From: Acidobacteriaceae bacterium
Lineage (GTDB): Bacteria > Acidobacteriota > Terriglobia > Terriglobales > Acidobacteriaceae
Assembly (NCBI GenBank): GCA_003165455.1
Contig: PLUJ01000128.1
Coordinates: 5,373 to 12,756, forward strand
Reading direction: 5' to 3'
DNA length: 7,384 bases
Of the stretch, positions 5,599 through 7,384 are shown piece by piece. The stretch's first letter is position 1. Every line of letters starts with the position of its first letter. Made by a program: the position numbers and the translations under genes. Under the pieces are notes generated by a model. The model was not told the origin of the DNA. It saw only the letters and a program-made list of their open reading frames with translations, and made no database searches.

Positions 5599-5632
5599 GA
5601 AACCAAGGTCCCTCGCTCTGTCGGGATGACAA
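5599..5632 (+). repeat. Dispersed repeat, copy R2 (direct)
   Basis: A 34-base unit beginning GAAACCAAGGTCCCTCGCT and ending TCGGGATGACAA. It matches copy R3 (6027-6061) except for a few bases in the middle, including one length difference. It ends 19 bases before the GIY-YIG start codon. Confidence 0.85.
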
Positions 5633-5651
5633 GTTGCAATGAGAGAGCTGG

Positions 5652-6002
5652 ATGATTCGGAAGTGCAGGCGTCATGAGGGAAAACCGCGCTACTTCGTTT
5701 ACGTCATGGCCAGCGCCTCGAAAACGCTCTATACGGGGATGACCAACAGCTTGCGGCGGCGGGTGAGTGAGCACAAGTCAAAACTCACTCCTGGATTTGC
5801 AGCGAAATATAACATTACGCGACTGGTTTATTTTGAGAGCTTCGAGGATGTTCGCAATGCGATTGAGCGCGAGAAGCAGATTAAAGCTTGGACTCGTGCT
5901 AAGCGGGTCTCTTTGATTGAATTTACAAATTCCAAATGGGATGACTTGTCGAGGGAGTGGGCTCAGCCGCAGGAGTTTCGGTTTACACCCAAGATTGCTT
6001 GA
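5652..6002 (+). CDS. Small GIY-YIG domain nuclease
   Basis: 116 residues forming one GIY-YIG domain (about 12-95): FVYVMAS (15-21, the GIY strand), LYTGMT (26-31, the YIG strand with Tyr27), LRRRVSEHK (34-42, supplying the conserved Arg and His), and IEREKQIKAW (71-80, with the metal-binding Glu74). The later WDDLSREW (96-103) is typical of the short stand-alone GIY-YIG proteins often labelled UPF0213 or YhbQ-like. The fold cuts DNA through a single metal ion; the cellular role of these small members is largely unknown. ATG 5652 is the only ATG ahead of the domain, with a purine-rich GAGAGAG upstream as a weak ribosome-binding site. The gene is bracketed by repeats: R1/R2 before it and R3 beginning 24 bases after its stop. 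No extra DNA-targeting domain is visible, so a homing endonuclease is less likely. Confidence 0.9.
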   Translation: MIRKCRRHEGKPRYFVYVMASASKTLYTGMTNSLRRRVSEHKSKLTPGFAAKYNITRLVYFESFEDVRNAIEREKQIKAWTRAKRVSLIEFTNSKWDDLSREWAQPQEFRFTPKIA

Positions 6003-6026
6003 TCGGAGGATCGTTGTGGAAGAGCA

Positions 6027-6061
6027 GAAACCAAGGTCCCTCGCTTCGCTCGGGATGACAA
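6027..6061 (+). repeat. Dispersed repeat, copy R3 (direct)
   Basis: A 35-base unit with the core CCCTCGCTTCGCTCGGGA (6038-6055) and the same outer ends as R2. The core carries a tandem TCGCT pair and complementary ends TCCC/GGGA. On the reverse strand the unit translates as VIPSEARDLGF, a peptide I associate with spurious gene calls over such repeats. Confidence 0.85.
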
Positions 6062-6111
6062 TTTTAAAGCGTCGGATGACGGTTCTTTCTTGCCTCCCTG
6101 CATTTTCCATC

Positions 6112-6123
6112 TGGCAATTGCCA
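6112..6123. promoter_or_regulatory. 12-bp perfect palindrome overlapping the coaD -35 box
   Basis: TGGCAATTGCCA is a perfect palindrome whose right half is the putative -35 hexamer TTGCCA. A protein bound here would block the coaD promoter, so it is a candidate operator; a chance palindrome is possible. Confidence 0.35.
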
Positions 6124-6147
6124 TCTCCGGTGCCGCCCGCATAGAAT
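6118..6147 (+). promoter_or_regulatory. Promoter for coaD and the aminotransferase
   Basis: TTGCCA (6118-6123) and TAGAAT (6142-6147), with an 18-base spacer, each match the sigma-70 consensus at five of six positions. They lie 34-63 bases before the coaD start. The -10 box TAGAATCT is identical to that of the Doc operon promoter at 3593-3600. Confidence 0.55.
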
Positions 6148-6180
6148 CTCTATTCAGCACGCAGCTTCCCGCGAGGACCA

Positions 6181-6744
6181 TTGAAACAAATCTGCGCTTT
6201 ATATCCAGGATCGTTCGATCCACCCACCAATGGGCATCTCGATCTGATCGAGCGAGGCGCCAAGATTTTTGAAGAGTTGGTGGTGGGGATTCTCCGGAAC
6301 TCGGAAAAAAGCCCGATGTTCAGCCTCGCGGAGAGAATGGAAATGCTGAAGACGCTTACCGAACACTTGAAGAATGTTCGGATCGAGACTTTTCATGGAT
6401 TGATGGTTGAGTACGCGAAGTCGATCGAGGCGACGTGCGTGCTGCGCGGCATTCGCGCGGTCAGCGATTACGAATACGAACTGCAGATGGCGCTGATGAA
6501 CCGGAAACTCGAACCGACGCTCGAAACTGTGTTTATGATGCCGGCAGACAAGTATTCTTATGTAAGCTCACGCCTGGTGCGGGAGGTGGCGCAGGCGGGA
6601 GGCCCGGTTAAAGGGCTCGTTCCGGAGGTTGTCGAACAGAAGTTGCGGGAAAAGCTGGAGCCCGCATACAAGTTCCACGATGAACTACAGGAAGATTTAG
6701 CGCGGAATTCAAAACACGAAAGACTAAGGAAAAAGAAGGCATGA
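6181..6744 (+). CDS. coaD: Phosphopantetheine adenylyltransferase (CoaD)
   Basis: 187 residues. CoaD catalyses the penultimate step of coenzyme A synthesis, joining ATP and 4'-phosphopantetheine to give dephospho-CoA and pyrophosphate, in the cytosol. The nucleotidyltransferase motif appears as YPGSFDPPTNGH (8-19), with Thr16 and His19 of the T/HxGH signature. Further conserved blocks are RGIRAVSDYEYELQMALMNR (89-108) and YVSSRLVREV (127-136), the ISSTxVRE motif. The start is TTG 6181, with GAGG at 6173-6176 as ribosome-binding site; no ATG is available before the active-site motif. The enzyme is usually about 160 residues, so residues from about 162 are a charged extension ending in RLRKKKA. 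Its stop overlaps the next gene's start by four bases (ATGA), implying coupled translation. Confidence 0.96.
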   Translation: MKQICALYPGSFDPPTNGHLDLIERGAKIFEELVVGILRNSEKSPMFSLAERMEMLKTLTEHLKNVRIETFHGLMVEYAKSIEATCVLRGIRAVSDYEYELQMALMNRKLEPTLETVFMMPADKYSYVSSRLVREVAQAGGPVKGLVPEVVEQKLREKLEPAYKFHDELQEDLARNSKHERLRKKKA

Positions 6745-7384
6745 CAACTGCGACCGGCGAAGCCATAAAACTCACCGAACGAATTAACCGGATTGAACCC
6801 TCGGCCACCATGGCTGTTGTGGCGGAAGCCGATAAGTTGCGCTCGCGCGGAATCGACGTGGTGGATTTCGGGGCTGGCGAGCCGCACTTCCCGACGCCGC
6901 AGCACATCAAGGACGCGGCCATTGCCGCCATTCAGGGTAACTTTACAAAGTACACGGCGGTCGCCGGTACGCCGGAGTTGCGCGACGCCATTGTGCATCG
7001 GCACGCGGTCGATTTCGATTCGGATTATCGTCGCGAAGAGGCGATCGCCTCCACAGGGGGGAAGCATGCTCTGTTCAATGCGATTCAGGTGTTGGTCGAT
7101 CACGGCGACGAAGTTGTTCTCCCTGTGCCTTATTGGGTTTCGTTCAAGGACATTGTGCGCTACGCCGGGGGCCAGTGTGTGCTGTTGGAGTCGGATGAAT
7201 CGCAAGGATTCAGAGTTACTGCGGAGAGGGTAGCGAGGCTGATCACGCCGCGGACCAAGGTCATCATCCTGAATTCGCCTTCGAATCCCTCCGGCGCAGT
7301 GATGAGTGCGGAGGATTTAACGGAAGTTGTCCGCCTGGCGCACGAGCGCGGAATCTGGGTGCTCTCCGACGAGTGTTACGTCTA
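6741..7384 (+). CDS. Class I PLP-dependent aminotransferase, aspartate aminotransferase-like (runs off right edge)
   Basis: 214 residues are visible from ATG 6741, starting MTTATGEAIKLTERINRIEP and open at the window edge. Seen: PSATMAVVAEADKLRSRGID and the substrate-binding segment FGAGEPHFPTPQHI (about 43-56), TKYTAVAGTPELRDAI, the cofactor-phosphate loop STGGKHALFNAI, PYWVSF with the ring-stacking aromatic, and NSPSNPSGAV with the conserved Asn; the final SDECYV carries the Asp and Tyr that hold the PLP ring. This order is that of fold type I aminotransferases, and the spacing resembles the I-beta aspartate (or aspartate/prephenate) aminotransferases. The catalytic lysine lies beyond the window, and substrate preference cannot be decided. 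AAGGA (6726-6730) inside coaD is a suitable ribosome-binding site. Pairing with coaD may be mere co-transcription. Confidence 0.93.
   Translation, partial: MTTATGEAIKLTERINRIEPSATMAVVAEADKLRSRGIDVVDFGAGEPHFPTPQHIKDAAIAAIQGNFTKYTAVAGTPELRDAIVHRHAVDFDSDYRREEAIASTGGKHALFNAIQVLVDHGDEVVLPVPYWVSFKDIVRYAGGQCVLLESDESQGFRVTAERVARLITPRTKVIILNSPSNPSGAVMSAEDLTEVVRLAHERGIWVLSDECYV

Larger units (their letters stand above)
5535..5632. terminator. Large imperfect stem-loop after recA, made by repeats R1 and R2
   Basis: R1 (5539-5566) and R2 (5603-5629) are head to head and pair at about 23 of 27 positions. Pairing continues inward with CCGCT (5567-5571) and AGCGG (5595-5599). In a recA transcript this would make a long hairpin directly after the stop codon, able to stabilise the 3' end or reduce read-through. 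There is no T run, so it is not a classical intrinsic terminator. Confidence 0.45.

Noticed and set aside
5535..6061. CRISPR array from the repeats around the GIY-YIG gene
   Set aside because: Only three copies, in mixed orientation, with irregular spacing of 36 and about 400 bases.
6067..6090. Hairpin CGTC-GGAT-GACG as a terminator after the GIY-YIG gene
   Set aside because: Four-pair stem with a broken T tract; too weak to call.
5778..6223. Reverse-strand frames containing VIPSEARDLGF and similar peptides
   Set aside because: They translate the dispersed repeat and the reverse of the GIY-YIG gene and show no domain.
6558..7205. Reverse-strand 215-codon frame opposite coaD and the aminotransferase
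   Set aside because: Both plus-strand genes have clear family motifs here; the reverse frame has none.

Overview
The window is high-GC bacterial chromosomal DNA. Protein character (a long tandem-domain ThyX-like protein, a secreted protein with a BamE-like C-terminal motif, RecA with a proline-rich tail), the TAGAAT-type -10 boxes and the CCCTCGCTTCGCTCGGGA-type dispersed repeats suggest an Acidobacteriota-like soil bacterium. That assignment is inference from general character, not a database result.

Layout, left to right. (1) 1-268, minus: 5' part of a short-chain dehydrogenase/reductase, running off the left edge. (2) 269-491: divergent intergenic region with a perfect 11-bp inverted repeat just upstream of the next gene. 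(3) 492-2183, plus: a 563-residue tandem ThyX-like protein. (4) 2184-2870: a BrnT/BrnA-type toxin-antitoxin pair, followed by a decayed second copy of the last 35 codons of the ThyX gene, so the TA pair lies between two copies of the same gene tail. (5) 2902-3447, minus: a secreted protein with a BamE/SmpA-like C-terminus. (6) 3616-4238, plus: a second toxin-antitoxin operon, a ribbon-helix-helix-like antitoxin with a Doc (Fic-fold) toxin, and its own promoter. (7) 4374-5528, plus: recA, with a TATAAT box and an upstream inverted repeat. (8) 5535-6061: three copies of a ~30-nt repeat, two head to head just after recA and one after a small GIY-YIG nuclease gene, which they bracket. (9) 6181-6744 and 6741-7384, plus: coaD overlapping a class I aminotransferase that runs off the right edge.

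Housekeeping genes (thyX-like, recA, coaD, aminotransferase) alternate with small accessory modules (two TA pairs and a GIY-YIG/repeat cassette), each placed in a gap between core genes. The two strongest observations are the duplicated gene tail around brnTA, which looks like an insertion that replaced the 3' end of its target gene, and the GIY-YIG gene bracketed by repeats, which resembles a REP-type element with an associated nuclease. Neither is proven by this sequence alone. No RNA genes, CRISPR array or recognisable transposase or integrase were seen, and no gene-free stretch exceeds 300 bases.
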